From positions 6,332,501 to 6,396,500 of the forward strand of contig NZ_AP024745.1 in assembly GCF_019704555.1 (NCBI RefSeq): a stretch of 64,000 nucleotides of DNA. The letters run 5' to 3'. This stretch comes from Actinoplanes sp. L3-i22. Lineage in GTDB: Bacteria > Actinomycetota > Actinomycetes > Mycobacteriales > Micromonosporaceae. Under the pieces are notes generated by a model. The model had not been told where the DNA came from and made no database searches. It saw only the letters and a list, made by a program, of their open reading frames with translations. The stretch's first letter is position 1, and each line of letters starts with the position of its first letter. The position numbers were made by a program, and so were the translations under genes. Below, piece by piece: positions 7,679 to 17,859 of this stretch.

Positions 7679-8215
7679 GGCGGTCGCGCGCTCGCATCCG
7701 GGGATCAGGTCCATCCCCATCGAGATCGAGCGCGCGTCGTTGTCGTCGCCGCCGAGCGCGATGCTGATCCCGTCGTCGCTGACCTCGACGTACTTCACGC
7801 CTTTGCTCTTCAGGCATTTCACGACGTCCCGGGCGAAGTCCTTGGACTCGGGATTCGCCGGATCCTTCTCCCACGGCGGCAGCGGGAAGTACTGCGGCTC
7901 GCAGATCCGGTTCGCCTCGTCGAACTTCGCCGTGTCCTTGTCCGAGCCCGGCTTCGCCACCGCGCCCTTGGCCAGGTCCGACTTCGAGAGGGCGCCGTGC
8001 TCGGCCATGCAGTTGTTGTACGGCGCGAGCATCGCCTCGAACTCCTCGGGCGTGGTGTCCAGGCGTTCGCGCGGGCGCTGCGGCGCCGCCGACGCGGACA
8101 CCGCCGCGGACGGGCTCGCCAGCGTCGCCACCTCGGGGGCCGCGGTCTCCTTGGCCGGCGAACCGCACGCCGACAGGGCGAGCACCGCCACTACCAGTAC
8201 GGGGATCCTGTGCAT
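7661..8215 (-). CDS. secreted lipoprotein of unknown function
   Basis: Predicted 184-residue lipoprotein. The start MHRIPVLVVAVLALSAC gives a short type II signal peptide with lipobox LSAC (Cys17) and a GAGAGG ribosome site upstream; a longer frame starting eight codons earlier would spoil the signal. After an Ala/Thr/Pro/Ser linker the mature domain holds four spaced cysteines (in NNCMAEHG, NRICEPQY, VVKCLKSKG and PGCERAT) that may form two disulfides. I recognise no family with a known function. It converges with the ABC permease and diverges from the diguanylate cyclase gene. Confidence 0.8.
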   Translation of the reverse strand: MHRIPVLVVAVLALSACGSPAKETAAPEVATLASPSAAVSASAAPQRPRERLDTTPEEFEAMLAPYNNCMAEHGALSKSDLAKGAVAKPGSDKDTAKFDEANRICEPQYFPLPPWEKDPANPESKDFARDVVKCLKSKGVKYVEVSDDGISIALGGDDNDARSISMGMDLIPGCERATAAKLKD

Positions 8216-8341
8216 CGATGATTTCCTCTCGTTGACCAACCGGTCGCGGAGGAAGCTTTCCGAGCAGTCGTTTGGAACTGGTCAGATTTCCGGCGGGGCG
8301 GCCGATTCTTCTTGTACGTGCCAGCGGATGCCGGAAGGATC

Positions 8342-9751
8342 ATGAGCCTTACCTCTCCGTGGAACCGTTACCTCGCCGTCGTCACGGCGATGGCCGTGGC
8401 GCACGTCGTCACGGCGCTGGCCGGCGCTCCCGAGTCGATCAAGGGTGGGCTGGCCGCGGCGTCGGTCGCCGCCGGCCTCGGCGCCACGCTGTGGGGTATC
8501 CGCCTGTACCGGCCCGGGGCCCGGTGGCCGTGGATCATGGCCGGCTGCCTGCTCCTGGCCGTGGTCGGCAGCGTGCTCCCGGCCGGGGTGCTGGCCGGCA
8601 ACGCGCCGTCCGCGGCCGACGCGTGCTTCATGGGCGTGTCCACCGGCGGCGCGCTGACCCTGCTGCTGATCCTGCGGCGGCGCAACCCGGGCCGGGACCT
8701 GCCCGGGCTGATCGACGCCGGGATCATCACGGTCTCCGCCGGGCTGTTCTGGTGGATCTACCTGATCGACCCGATCGTCGCCGGCGCCGACGTCGGGCTC
8801 CGGACGCGCCTGGTCGCGGCCGCGTACCCGCTCGGCGACCTGATGCTGGCCGCGCTCGGCGCCCGGCTGCTGCTGGACACCGGCCGCAAGTCGGTCGCCG
8901 TCTACAGCCTGACCGGCTACCTCGCGCTCACCGTCGTCCCGGACACCATCAGCACGCTCGACACGCTCTCCGGCAGTGTCCGGTGGCACGCGCTGAGCGT
9001 CGTGCTCTGGGGGATCTCGCCGCTGGTCGTCGGCCTGTGCTGCATGCACCCGTCGATGCGGGAGCTGGACGCGCCGAGCGCGGTGCCGACCCCGGACATG
9101 GGGAACTACCGGCTCGCCACGCTCGCGGTCGCCTCGCTGCTCGCCCCGGCCACCCTGTTGATCCAGTTCCTGCGCGGGGCCGCGCTGCACATCCCGCTGA
9201 TCTGCGCCACCTGTGGCGTGCTGTTCCTGCTGGTGATCGGGCGGCTGGCCGGGCTGGTCGGGGACATGCGCCGGATGGCGACCACCGACGGCCTGACCGG
9301 GCTGCGGACCCGCCGCTTCTTCCAGGACGCGCTCACCCACGCCGGGCAGCGCGACCACGCCGTGATCCTCTGCGACATCGACCACTTCAAGCAGGTCAAC
9401 GACACGTTCGGGCACGACGGCGGGGACCGGGTGCTGCGCGAGGTCGCGGCCCGCCTGGACGGCGCGATCCGCCAGCAGGACGTGATCGCCCGGTACGGCG
9501 GCGAGGAGTTCGCCGTCCTGCTGCCGCAGACCTCCCCGGAGCAGGCCCGCACGGTTGCCGCCCGGATCCACGCCGCGGTCCGCGACCGGCCGATCGCGGT
9601 CGGCCCGACCGAGTCGATCACCGTCACGGTCTCGGTCGGGGTGGCCTGCACGCCCGACGACACCGACTCGGCCCGCCTGCCGCTGCTCGCCGACCAGCTC
9701 CTCTACCAGGCCAAGGACGCCGGCCGGGACCGCGTGGCCGCCTCCGCCTGA
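8342..9751 (+). CDS. membrane diguanylate cyclase (GGDEF)
   Basis: Predicted 469-residue integral membrane protein that makes cyclic di-GMP. Residues 1 to about 310 form a polytopic membrane domain of roughly 8-10 hydrophobic segments, followed by a GGDEF domain with the active-site motif GGEEF (386-390), so catalysis is expected. An RxxD inhibitory I-site (RQQD, 377-380) lies five residues before it. The ATG at 8342 has GGAAGG just upstream; an earlier in-frame start at 8312 lacks one. No EAL domain is present. The signal sensed by the membrane part is unknown. Confidence 0.92.
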   Translation: MSLTSPWNRYLAVVTAMAVAHVVTALAGAPESIKGGLAAASVAAGLGATLWGIRLYRPGARWPWIMAGCLLLAVVGSVLPAGVLAGNAPSAADACFMGVSTGGALTLLLILRRRNPGRDLPGLIDAGIITVSAGLFWWIYLIDPIVAGADVGLRTRLVAAAYPLGDLMLAALGARLLLDTGRKSVAVYSLTGYLALTVVPDTISTLDTLSGSVRWHALSVVLWGISPLVVGLCCMHPSMRELDAPSAVPTPDMGNYRLATLAVASLLAPATLLIQFLRGAALHIPLICATCGVLFLLVIGRLAGLVGDMRRMATTDGLTGLRTRRFFQDALTHAGQRDHAVILCDIDHFKQVNDTFGHDGGDRVLREVAARLDGAIRQQDVIARYGGEEFAVLLPQTSPEQARTVAARIHAAVRDRPIAVGPTESITVTVSVGVACTPDDTDSARLPLLADQLLYQAKDAGRDRVAASA

Positions 9752-9793
9752 GCACCCCACCCGCCCGGCTCAGCCCGCGATCTGAGCGAACGC

Positions 9794-9825
9794 GGACGGC
9801 CCCGGTCCGCGGACCGGGGCCGTCC
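9794..9825. terminator. bidirectional hairpin terminator
   Basis: Perfect 15-bp inverted repeat GGACGGCCCCGGTCC with a 2-nt centre, followed on the + strand by GTTCT. It lies between two convergent genes and probably terminates both, as GC-only hairpins without a long T run often do in actinobacteria. Confidence 0.8.
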
Positions 9826-9840
9826 GTTCTCAGTGCTGTG

Positions 9841-10743
9841 TCACTCGGCGATCGTCACGGCGACCGTCGCCTGGTTGGCGCCGTCGGTCTGTCCCGAGCC
9901 GATCAGCGCGGTGGCGGTGCCGAGCGAGCCGAGCGGCGTGCCGGCCGGGGCCGTCAGCACCCACTCGAACGTGCGCGTCTCGCCCTCGGCGGTCTGGCCG
10001 TCGACCGAGCAGCCGTTGACGAAGCCGTCCGGCGGGGTCGGCAGGATGCCGCCGCCCGTGCAGACGCCCTGCGGGTTGCTGGCCGCCCACGGGTCGATGC
10101 CGGCCGGCGTCGCGAGCTCGGTCCAGAGTCCGCTGTTCGGGGCATCGCTGTCGCTGCGGACGCTCACCGGGAGAACCCCGAGGAACGAGCCGTCCTCCTG
10201 TCGGTGCAGGGTGACGTCGTTCGCGGTCACGGCGAACTGCGACACGGTGTCCTGCACGTAAGGCTTGGGGTTGGCCAGCTTGCCGGTGGTGGACCGGAAG
10301 ATCGCGTCGAACTGCGCGGTGGAGCCGGCCGTCTCGACCGTGCCCGGGTCGGGGGCGATCTGCGGGAACGGCTGCGGCTTGGCCGGCGACTGGAAGTTGA
10401 TCGTGACCACGCCGTTGGCGCCGGGCTGGATCGGGGTCGCGAGCTCGCAGACGGCGGTGACCCGGCCGGACGAGTTGAGCAGGCAGGGACCGGTGCCGAC
10501 GAACTGGCCGAAGGTGCTGGCGATCGGCTCGGTGATGGTGAGGTAGTCGTTGAACACCCCGCTCGTGCGGTTCTTGATGGTGATCCGGACGCTGCCGGTG
10601 TGACCGTACTGCCCGGGCTCGAAGACCAGGCGGTTCACGCTGAAGGTCACGGTGCCGGCGGCCGCCTGGGCGGCGACGCCGCTGCTCAGGACGAGGGATC
10701 CGGCCGCGAGCGCGATGGCGCCCGCACGCAGGATGGTACGCAT
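9841..10743 (-). CDS. secreted protein of unknown function
   Basis: Predicted 300-residue exported protein. The start MRTILRAGAIALAAGS gives a classical signal peptide with cleavage near the AQA-AAG sequence (about residues 26-29) and has AGGGAG upstream. The mature part is rich in Val, Thr and Gly and reads like one or more beta-sandwich domains (VTFSVNRLVFEPGQYGHTGS, then SVRITIKNRTSG). Two paired cysteine sets are visible (CLL...CEL and CTGG...CSVD). No catalytic motif is recognised. The 5' leader carries a hairpin at 10773-10793. Structural or surface role is a guess. Confidence 0.78.
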   Translation of the reverse strand: MRTILRAGAIALAAGSLVLSSGVAAQAAAGTVTFSVNRLVFEPGQYGHTGSVRITIKNRTSGVFNDYLTITEPIASTFGQFVGTGPCLLNSSGRVTAVCELATPIQPGANGVVTINFQSPAKPQPFPQIAPDPGTVETAGSTAQFDAIFRSTTGKLANPKPYVQDTVSQFAVTANDVTLHRQEDGSFLGVLPVSVRSDSDAPNSGLWTELATPAGIDPWAASNPQGVCTGGGILPTPPDGFVNGCSVDGQTAEGETRTFEWVLTAPAGTPLGSLGTATALIGSGQTDGANQATVAVTIAE

Positions 10744-10772
10744 GATGATCTCCCTATATCGATACCCCGTGT

Positions 10773-10793
10773 GCCGGGCCGCACGGGCCCGGC
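10773..10793 (-). other. hairpin in the 5' leader of the secreted protein gene
   Basis: An 8-bp perfect stem, GCCGGGCC/GGCCCGGC with a 5-nt loop, sits about 30-50 nt upstream of the start codon at 10743. It could stabilise the mRNA or act as an attenuator; the sequence alone does not decide. Confidence 0.45.
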
Positions 10794-10885
10794 GCATCGA
10801 TCGCCGATGAATCTAGCGAAGATCATCAACCTCATCCACCCCGTTTCCTCCACTGTGGTCACAACTTGTAAACATCGATCAACGG

Positions 10886-11959
10886 CTACCTCGCGGTCAT
10901 CCGGCCGATCATCCGCAGCGAGCTCTCGACGGTGTCGAAGCCGCGCGGGAGCATCACCCGCTCGTAGGCGGCGACCGCGTCGATCAGATCCTTTCCGGAC
11001 AGCAGCTCGGCGGCGAGCGTCGCGGCGTCCCGCAGGGCGGCGTTGGCACCGACGCCCCCGGCCGGCGGCATGGTGTGGATCGCGTCGCCGAGCAGGGTCA
11101 CGGGGCCGGGCCGCCACGGACCGACGCGGTCGCCGGCACGGATGGTGATCGGGAAGAACGAGGTGCTGTCGCCGTACCCAATGAGGGTTTTGATTCTCGG
11201 GTCCCAACTGGCTGTAGTCTCGACCACTGTCCGATACGGATCGGGGCCGACCGCGCCCGGCGTGGTGACCATGGCGATCATCAGGTAGCCCCCGGGCCGG
11301 TGCCGGAAGCGGACCGGGGCGAAGCCCACGCCGGTGCCGTCGTCCCCGGCGACCCAGCAGAAGCCCCGCCCGAGCGGGGCCGGGATCAGCGGCTCGGTCT
11401 CGGCGTTGATCGGCATGCGCCCGTAGACGCAGGTCAGGCCGAGATCGCGCGGACCGTGACCCGGAATCAGCTGCTCGCGCACGGCCGAGCCGACGCCGTC
11501 CGCCCCGACCAGCAGATCCCCCTCGTCGGCGCCGCCCTCGGCGAACCGGACCCGGACCCGGCCGGTGCCGGTGATCGTGTAGCCGGCCACCGTCCGCCCG
11601 AAGACGACCCGGTCGGTCAGCAGGCCCCGGCGGAACGTGTCGCGATCCACGTTGGAGATCTCGGCATCGGGGATGCCGGGGAACTCCTGCGCGAAGACCT
11701 GCTCCAGCCGCTGGGTGAGGGTGGCGACCAGGTCCCCGTTGAGCCCGCTGGTGTCGCGGACCCGGTCGAGGACCTCGGGCGGCAGGCACGCCCGCAGCGC
11801 CTCGTTGCCATCGGCGTCGAGGTGCAGGCGATAGCCCTGGTCGCGGGAGTGCGGGGCCGGATCCCGCTCGAAGACGGCGACGTCGAGGCCGCCGCGGTGC
11901 AGTGCCTGGGCGAGGGCGAGCCCACCGATGCCCGCCCCGCTGATCAGTACTCGGGTCAT
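10886..11959 (-). CDS. FAD-dependent monooxygenase
   Basis: Predicted 357-residue class A flavoprotein monooxygenase. The N-terminal dinucleotide-binding motif GAGIGG (residues 8-13) begins at MTRVLISGAG; the FAD ribityl-binding GD motif is GDAIHTMPPAGG. The DG-type motif appears as VGADGVGSAVRE. Substrates in this family are aromatic or polyketide-like, but which one is unknown. A GTG nine bases upstream (11968) is an alternative start; neither has a good ribosome site. It is divergent from a TetR-type regulator at 12042, which probably represses it. Confidence 0.88.
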   Translation of the reverse strand: MTRVLISGAGIGGLALAQALHRGGLDVAVFERDPAPHSRDQGYRLHLDADGNEALRACLPPEVLDRVRDTSGLNGDLVATLTQRLEQVFAQEFPGIPDAEISNVDRDTFRRGLLTDRVVFGRTVAGYTITGTGRVRVRFAEGGADEGDLLVGADGVGSAVREQLIPGHGPRDLGLTCVYGRMPINAETEPLIPAPLGRGFCWVAGDDGTGVGFAPVRFRHRPGGYLMIAMVTTPGAVGPDPYRTVVETTASWDPRIKTLIGYGDSTSFFPITIRAGDRVGPWRPGPVTLLGDAIHTMPPAGGVGANAALRDAATLAAELLSGKDLIDAVAAYERVMLPRGFDTVESSLRMIGRMTAR

Positions 11960-11992
11960 GCCCGACACGGTATCAAGCGTCCGCCTGCTTTT

Positions 11993-12014
11993 GTCAATCA
12001 GGTGAATACTTGAC
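11993..12014. promoter_or_regulatory. candidate TetR-family operator
   Basis: GTCAA (11993-11997) and TTGAC (12010-12014) form an inverted repeat with a 12-bp centre in the 82-bp gap between the monooxygenase and its divergent TetR-type regulator. Placement suits autoregulation plus repression of the enzyme gene; the assignment is inferred. Confidence 0.4.
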
Positions 12015-12041
12015 TGTCTCAGGCGGCGGTATGATCGACCC

Positions 12042-12668
12042 GTGACATCTCCACGTCCGCGCAGGTCACCGAAGCCGCAGGAGCGTCAGCGCGACCCCGA
12101 GCGCACCCGGCAGAAAATCATCGAGGCGGCCGCCGCCGAGTTCGCCGAGCACGGGTTCGCCGGCGCGCGCACCCGGGCGATCGCCGCGCGCGCCGGCGTC
12201 AACCAGCAGCTGGTGTCGTACTATTTCGGCGGCAAGGAGGGGCTGTTCCGGGTGATGACGGAGCAGTGGGTGCACCGCCGCGAGGAGCTGGCCCCGCCCG
12301 GCATGCCGGTCCGCGAGCAGCTCCGGGAATATGTGCTGGAGTCGCTGCGCAACCCCGAGGGCGCCCGGATGTTCGCCTGGAGCGGGCTGCAGTGGACCGG
12401 CCCCGACGACGATCCGGACCGCGACACCCGCACCCAGATGCTCGGCGACAGCGTCACCGAGCTGCGCGCGATCCAGGCCGCCGGCCGGCTGCCGGCCGAG
12501 CTCGACCCGGTCTGCCTGGAGATCATGCTGATGGCCGCGTGCCTGGCCACCACGACGTTGCCGCACGTGATCGAGGGCCTGGTCGGCGCGGATCCGCGCT
12601 CCCCCGAGTTCGTCGAGCACTACGCGAACCAGGTCGCCCTGCTGGCCGAGCACATCGGGCTGGGCTGA
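12042..12668 (+). CDS. TetR-family transcriptional regulator
   Basis: Predicted 208-residue repressor. An N-terminal TetR helix-turn-helix spans about residues 22-68 (RTRAIAARAGVNQQLVSYYF), followed by an all-helical ligand and dimerisation domain ending at 208. The basic N-terminal arm (PRPRRSPKPQERQRDPER) is common in the family. The start is GTG at 12042. It is divergent from the monooxygenase at 10886-11959. Its TGA is directly adjacent to the convergent EamA stop: the palindrome TGATCA at 12666-12671 supplies both stop codons, leaving no intergenic space. Confidence 0.9.
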   Translation: MTSPRPRRSPKPQERQRDPERTRQKIIEAAAAEFAEHGFAGARTRAIAARAGVNQQLVSYYFGGKEGLFRVMTEQWVHRREELAPPGMPVREQLREYVLESLRNPEGARMFAWSGLQWTGPDDDPDRDTRTQMLGDSVTELRAIQAAGRLPAELDPVCLEIMLMAACLATTTLPHVIEGLVGADPRSPEFVEHYANQVALLAEHIGLG

Positions 12669-13511
12669 TCAGGCCGCCGCCACCAGGACCACACCGATCG
12701 CCACCAGGACCGAGGACAGGATGCGGTAGCGGCCGAACGGCTCGCCGAACCGGAGCACGCCGATCACCGCGGCGATCACCACGCTGCTCTCCCGCAGCGC
12801 CGCCACCGGGGCCAGCGCGCCCCGGGTCTGCGCCCACAGCACCAGGCCGTAGGCGAGCAGGGAGAAAACCCCACCCCAAAGACCGATCCAGCGGTACGGC
12901 CGGAGCTGCCCGGCAAGCGCACGCCCGCGCGTCACCGCGGCGATCGCCGGGATCACCGGCCCCTGGAGCAGGAACAACCACCCGGCGTACCCGATGGTGG
13001 TCCCGGCCTCGCGCACCCCGACACCGTCGATGGTGGTGTACGCGGCGATGCTGACGCCGGTCAGCAGGGCCGCGCCGAGCGCCGGGAGCCGCGCCCGGGT
13101 CGGCCGGCCACCCGCGAAGATCAGCAGGATCAGCCCGGCCGACACGGTCACCACCCCGAGCAGCTGGACCGGATGCGGGACCTCGCCGACGAACAGGGCC
13201 GCGCCGACCGCCACCAGCAGCGGCGACGTGCCCCGGGTGAGCGGGTAGACCTGCCCGAAGTCGCCCAGCCGGTAGCCGCGCATCAGCAGCAGCGCGTAGA
13301 TCACGTGCAGCGCCGACGAGATGATCAGAAGCGGCCAGGCCCGGGCGGACGGCATCGGGGCGGCCAGCACCATCGGGACCGCGAGGACGGCGGTGGCCGT
13401 CTCGATCAGCACGAAGCCGATCAGGCGGTCCGGGATGGCGTGGGCGATCGCGTTCCACACCGCGTGCAGGACGGCGGCCAGCAGGACGGCGCCGATGATC
13501 CCGGCCGACAA
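12669..13511 (-). CDS. EamA/DMT-family membrane transporter
   Basis: Predicted 280-residue inner-membrane protein with about ten hydrophobic helices arranged as two EamA repeats (first starting near AVLLAAVLHAVWNAIAHA, second near ALGAALLTGVSIAAYTTID). The drug/metabolite transporter superfamily exports metabolites or amino acids; substrate unknown. I choose the TTG at 13511 because AGGAG lies six bases upstream and the protein then begins right before TM1. Upstream in-frame sequence up to 13646 is basic and non-hydrophobic. It is divergent from the rox leader region. Confidence 0.85.
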   Translation of the reverse strand: MSAGIIGAVLLAAVLHAVWNAIAHAIPDRLIGFVLIETATAVLAVPMVLAAPMPSARAWPLLIISSALHVIYALLLMRGYRLGDFGQVYPLTRGTSPLLVAVGAALFVGEVPHPVQLLGVVTVSAGLILLIFAGGRPTRARLPALGAALLTGVSIAAYTTIDGVGVREAGTTIGYAGWLFLLQGPVIPAIAAVTRGRALAGQLRPYRWIGLWGGVFSLLAYGLVLWAQTRGALAPVAALRESSVVIAAVIGVLRFGEPFGRYRILSSVLVAIGVVLVAAA

Positions 13512-13644
13512 ACGGCGTCTCCTGACGTGCACTCGGACGGGACGTCCACACGATACGGTCCGGCCGCGCGGAACGACTGGACGCGGGCCCGGCCGGGCTT
13601 GTACCTTGCTCTCGACCGCGACACCGCCCGAGGAGGTGAGACCC

Positions 13645-15160
<1,516 letters not shown>

Positions 15161-15282
15161 TCCCGGGTCACGGCGGCGCACCGGCTCCGTCACCGCGGAT
15201 CCACAGGCTCTGGTCAGCCGGTTTTCAGGCTTCCGAGGTTCCATAAGAGCGTGATCTTCGATGGCCGGGAGGGAGAAATCCG

Positions 15283-16635
15283 GTGACCATTCCTGAGCAG
15301 CGTCCGGATACGTCGGCATACGGACCCGGGCAGCATTGGCCGGTCAACACCGGCTGGACTCCGCAGGGGCAGTGGGTGGGCCAGGGCCAGTGGCCGGCCC
15401 CGTCCGGCTGGCCCCCGCAGCCGGAGCCGCCCCGGCGGCGCACCGGCCGGACGGCCGCCCTGGTCGGCGGCGGGCTCGCGGTGCTCCTGGTGACCGCGGG
15501 CGGCGGCTTCGCGGCGGGCTGGTCGATGAAGCCCGCCCCGGCCGCCCAGTCCAGCGCGACCTCGCCCTACCTTCCGTTCGACCCGGGGGCCGGAAGCGGG
15601 TCGCAGTTCGGCGGCGCCGACCCGGGCTCCGGGTCCGGCACCGGCACCGGCACCGGCTCGGGCGGCACCACCGCCTCGGGCGGCGCCACGCAGGACCAGG
15701 TCGCCGCGGTCGCCGCGAAGGTGGACCCGGCGCTCGTCGACATCGACACCGTGCTCGGCGCGCAGAACGCGGCGGCGGCCGGCACCGGCATCGTGATCGC
15801 CGCCGACGGGATCGTGCTCACCAACAACCACGTGGTCGCGGGCGCCACCAGCATCACCGTCACCGACATCGGGAACCACAAGGCGTACCGGGCGGCCGTG
15901 ATCGGATACGACCGCTCGCACGACATCGCGGTGCTGCGGCTCTCCGGCGCGTCCGGGCTGACCACCGCGACGCTGGCGACCGCCACGGTCAAGGAGGGCG
16001 ACCCGGTGGTGGCGATCGGCAACGCCGGCGGCACCGGGGGCACCCCGAGCGCGGTCGGCGGGGCGGTCGCCGCCCTCGACCAGTCGATCACCGCGTCCGA
16101 CGAGTCGACCGGCGCGTCCGAGAAGCTGACCGGCCTGATCGAGGTCAACGCGGACATCGAGGCCGGCGACTCGGGCGGCCCGCTGCTGACCACCTCCGGC
16201 GAGGTGATCGGCGTGGACACCGCGGCGTCGACCGGGTTCCAGTACCAGGCCGCCGGCGGCGACGGCTACGCGATCCCGATCAGCGCCGCGATGAAGATCG
16301 CCGACGCGATCCGGGGCGGGACGGCGTCCAGCAGCGTGCACCTCGGGTCGACGGCGTACCTCGGCATCGAGACGACCAGCAGCGAGCGCGGCTCGCAGGG
16401 CGTGACCGGGCCGGTGGTCCTCGGCGTGGTCAGCGGCTCCCCGGCCGCCTCCGCGGGCCTCGCCCGGGGCGACGTGATCACCGCGGTGGCGGGCACCCCG
16501 GTCGCCTCGGCGACCGACCTGACCAACCTGCTCGACCACTACCACCCCGGCGACAAGGTGCGGATCGCCTGGACCGACGTCAGCGGCCGCTCACTCAGCG
16601 CGACCGCGAAGCTGGCCACCGGCCCGGTCGGCTGA
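15283..16635 (+). CDS. membrane-anchored HtrA/DegP-like serine protease with PDZ domain
   Basis: Predicted 450-residue surface protease. A cytoplasmic Pro/Gln/Trp-rich N-terminus (1-55) precedes one TM segment (about 57-80) and a Gly/Ser/Thr-rich linker with a GTGTGTGSG run. The trypsin-like domain has a full triad: His183 (TNNHVVAG), Asp214 (SHDIAVLRL) and Ser297 (AGDSGGPLL). A PDZ domain follows (about 360-445, with VVSGSPAASAGLARGDVI). It is expected to degrade or sense misfolded envelope proteins. The start is GTG at 15283 with GGGAG upstream. It converges with map across a hairpin terminator. Confidence 0.93.
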   Translation: MTIPEQRPDTSAYGPGQHWPVNTGWTPQGQWVGQGQWPAPSGWPPQPEPPRRRTGRTAALVGGGLAVLLVTAGGGFAAGWSMKPAPAAQSSATSPYLPFDPGAGSGSQFGGADPGSGSGTGTGTGSGGTTASGGATQDQVAAVAAKVDPALVDIDTVLGAQNAAAAGTGIVIAADGIVLTNNHVVAGATSITVTDIGNHKAYRAAVIGYDRSHDIAVLRLSGASGLTTATLATATVKEGDPVVAIGNAGGTGGTPSAVGGAVAALDQSITASDESTGASEKLTGLIEVNADIEAGDSGGPLLTTSGEVIGVDTAASTGFQYQAAGGDGYAIPISAAMKIADAIRGGTASSSVHLGSTAYLGIETTSSERGSQGVTGPVVLGVVSGSPAASAGLARGDVITAVAGTPVASATDLTNLLDHYHPGDKVRIAWTDVSGRSLSATAKLATGPVG

Positions 16636-16645
16636 CCCTCACCAC

Positions 16646-16674
16646 CAGGGCGGCGGGGCTCCTCCGCCGCCCTG
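16646..16674. terminator. hairpin terminator between protease and map
   Basis: An 11-bp perfect stem CAGGGCGGCGG/CCGCCGCCCTG with a 7-nt loop lies 10 bp after the protease stop and ahead of the convergent map stop. Confidence 0.75.
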
Positions 16675-16704
16675 CAGCCGACGCCGAAGCCGAGGCCGAA
16701 CGCG

Positions 16705-17472
16705 TCACGGGCGCCGGGTGAGGACGCGCGGGCCGGTCTCGGTGATCGCGACGGTGTGCTCGGAGTGGGCGGTCCGCGACCCGTCGGCGCTGCGGATCGT
16801 CCAGCCGTCCTTGTCGTACTTGATCTCGTTGGTCGTCGCGCACAGCCACGGCTCGATCGCCACGGTCAGCCCCGGCTCCAGCTTGATGCCGCGCCCGGCC
16901 CGCCCGTCGTTGTTGATGTGCGGCGCCTCGTGCATGGTCCGCCCGACGCCGTGCCCGCCGAACTCGAGGTTCACGGTGTATCCGTAGTCCCGCGCGACCC
17001 CGCCGATCGCCGCCGAGATGTCGCCGAGCCGCCCGCCCGGCTGCGCGGCCTTGATCGCGGCCTCCAGGGCGACCTCGGTCGCCTCGATCAGCTTCAGGTC
17101 GGCCGGGGCGGCGGTGCCGGCCACGACCGAGAGCGCCGAGTCGGTGACCCAGCCGTCGATCGCGATGGCCATGTCGATGCTGACCAGGTCGCCGTCGCGC
17201 AGCACGTAGTCCTTCGGCAGCCCGTGCAGGACCGCGTCGTTGACCGACAGGCACAGCACGTTGCGGAACGGCCCGCGCCCGAACGAGGGCGCGTAGTCCC
17301 AGTAGGACGACTCGGCGCCGCGCTCCTTGATCCGGCGCCGGGCGTGGCGTTCGATGTCCATCAGGTTGACCCCGACGTCGACCAGCCCGGCCAGCTCGGC
17401 GAGCAGCTCGCCGAGGAACTGGCCGGTCACGGCCATCCGGTCGATCTCCGCAGGGGTCTTGAGCTCAATCAC
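16705..17472 (-). CDS. map: type I methionine aminopeptidase
   Basis: Predicted 255-residue cytoplasmic metalloenzyme that removes the initiator methionine from nascent proteins. The five metal ligands of the family are all visible: Asp100, Asp111 (spaced as in the SIDMAIAIDGWVTD segment), His174 (FGGHGVGR), Glu207 (AIEPW) and Glu238 (HSEHT). Length matches the catalytic core without the zinc-finger N-terminal extension. The start is GTG at 17472 with GGAGGG upstream. It is divergent from a small HTH regulator, with a palindrome over both promoters. It is probably an accessory map paralogue, since the housekeeping copy usually lies in a ribosomal protein cluster. Confidence 0.93.
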   Translation of the reverse strand: MIELKTPAEIDRMAVTGQFLGELLAELAGLVDVGVNLMDIERHARRRIKERGAESSYWDYAPSFGRGPFRNVLCLSVNDAVLHGLPKDYVLRDGDLVSIDMAIAIDGWVTDSALSVVAGTAAPADLKLIEATEVALEAAIKAAQPGGRLGDISAAIGGVARDYGYTVNLEFGGHGVGRTMHEAPHINNDGRAGRGIKLEPGLTVAIEPWLCATTNEIKYDKDGWTIRSADGSRTAHSEHTVAITETGPRVLTRRP

Positions 17473-17489
17473 GGTTACCCTCCTTATGC

Positions 17490-17503
17490 GGTATAGTTAT
17501 ACC
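17490..17503. promoter_or_regulatory. operator over divergent map/HTH promoters
   Basis: GGTATA-GT-TATACC has perfect 6-bp arms. It contains TATAGT on the + strand and TATAAC on the - strand, both good -10 hexamers facing away from each other. The 88-residue XRE-type regulator next door is the obvious ligand, so it likely controls itself and map. Confidence 0.6.
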
Positions 17504-17522
17504 ACCGCCGGAGAGGAGCCCG

Positions 17523-17789
17523 ATGATCCGCCCACCGCTCACCCCCAATCTGATCGCCGCCGGCGAGCGCCTCGGCGCCGCCCTGCGCAGCGCCCGCGGC
17601 ACCCGCAGTCAGGCCGAGGTCGCCCTGGCCGCCGGCATCTCCCCGGAGACGCTGCGCAAGATCGAGGGCGGCCGGGTGCCGACGCCGGCGTTCGGCACGA
17701 TCGTCTGCCTCAGCGAGGCGCTCGGCATCCCGGTCGCCGACCTCGCCGAGATCTGGCTCACCGGCACGCCCGCCGGCACGCCTTCCTAA
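17523..17789 (+). CDS. small XRE-type HTH regulator
   Basis: Predicted 88-residue protein that is almost entirely one Cro/C1-type helix-turn-helix: RSQAEVALAAGISPETLRKIE is the core, with the fifth helix ending at IPVADLAEIWL. There is no effector domain, so regulation would depend on abundance or a partner. ATG at 17523 has GGAGAGGAG upstream. It is divergent from map with only 50 bp between the starts, and the palindrome at 17490-17503 covers the promoter region. This map plus small-HTH pairing seems common in actinobacteria from memory. Confidence 0.88.
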   Translation: MIRPPLTPNLIAAGERLGAALRSARGTRSQAEVALAAGISPETLRKIEGGRVPTPAFGTIVCLSEALGIPVADLAEIWLTGTPAGTPS

Positions 17790-17819
17790 ATCAAGGTCAA
17801 CTTCCTAAATCAAGATCAA
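17782..17819. repeat. 19-bp tandem repeat after the HTH gene
   Basis: CTTCCTAAATCAAGGTCAA at 17782-17800 is followed immediately by the same sequence with one change (17801-17819). The first copy includes the stop codon of the HTH gene. The element ATCAAGA also recurs inverted as TCTTGAT near 17850, so the stretch may fold as a terminator for the convergent genes. Confidence 0.8.
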
Positions 17820-17859
17820 CCCCGGTTCGCCGTACGGCGGAAAGCCCGGTCTTGATCTG

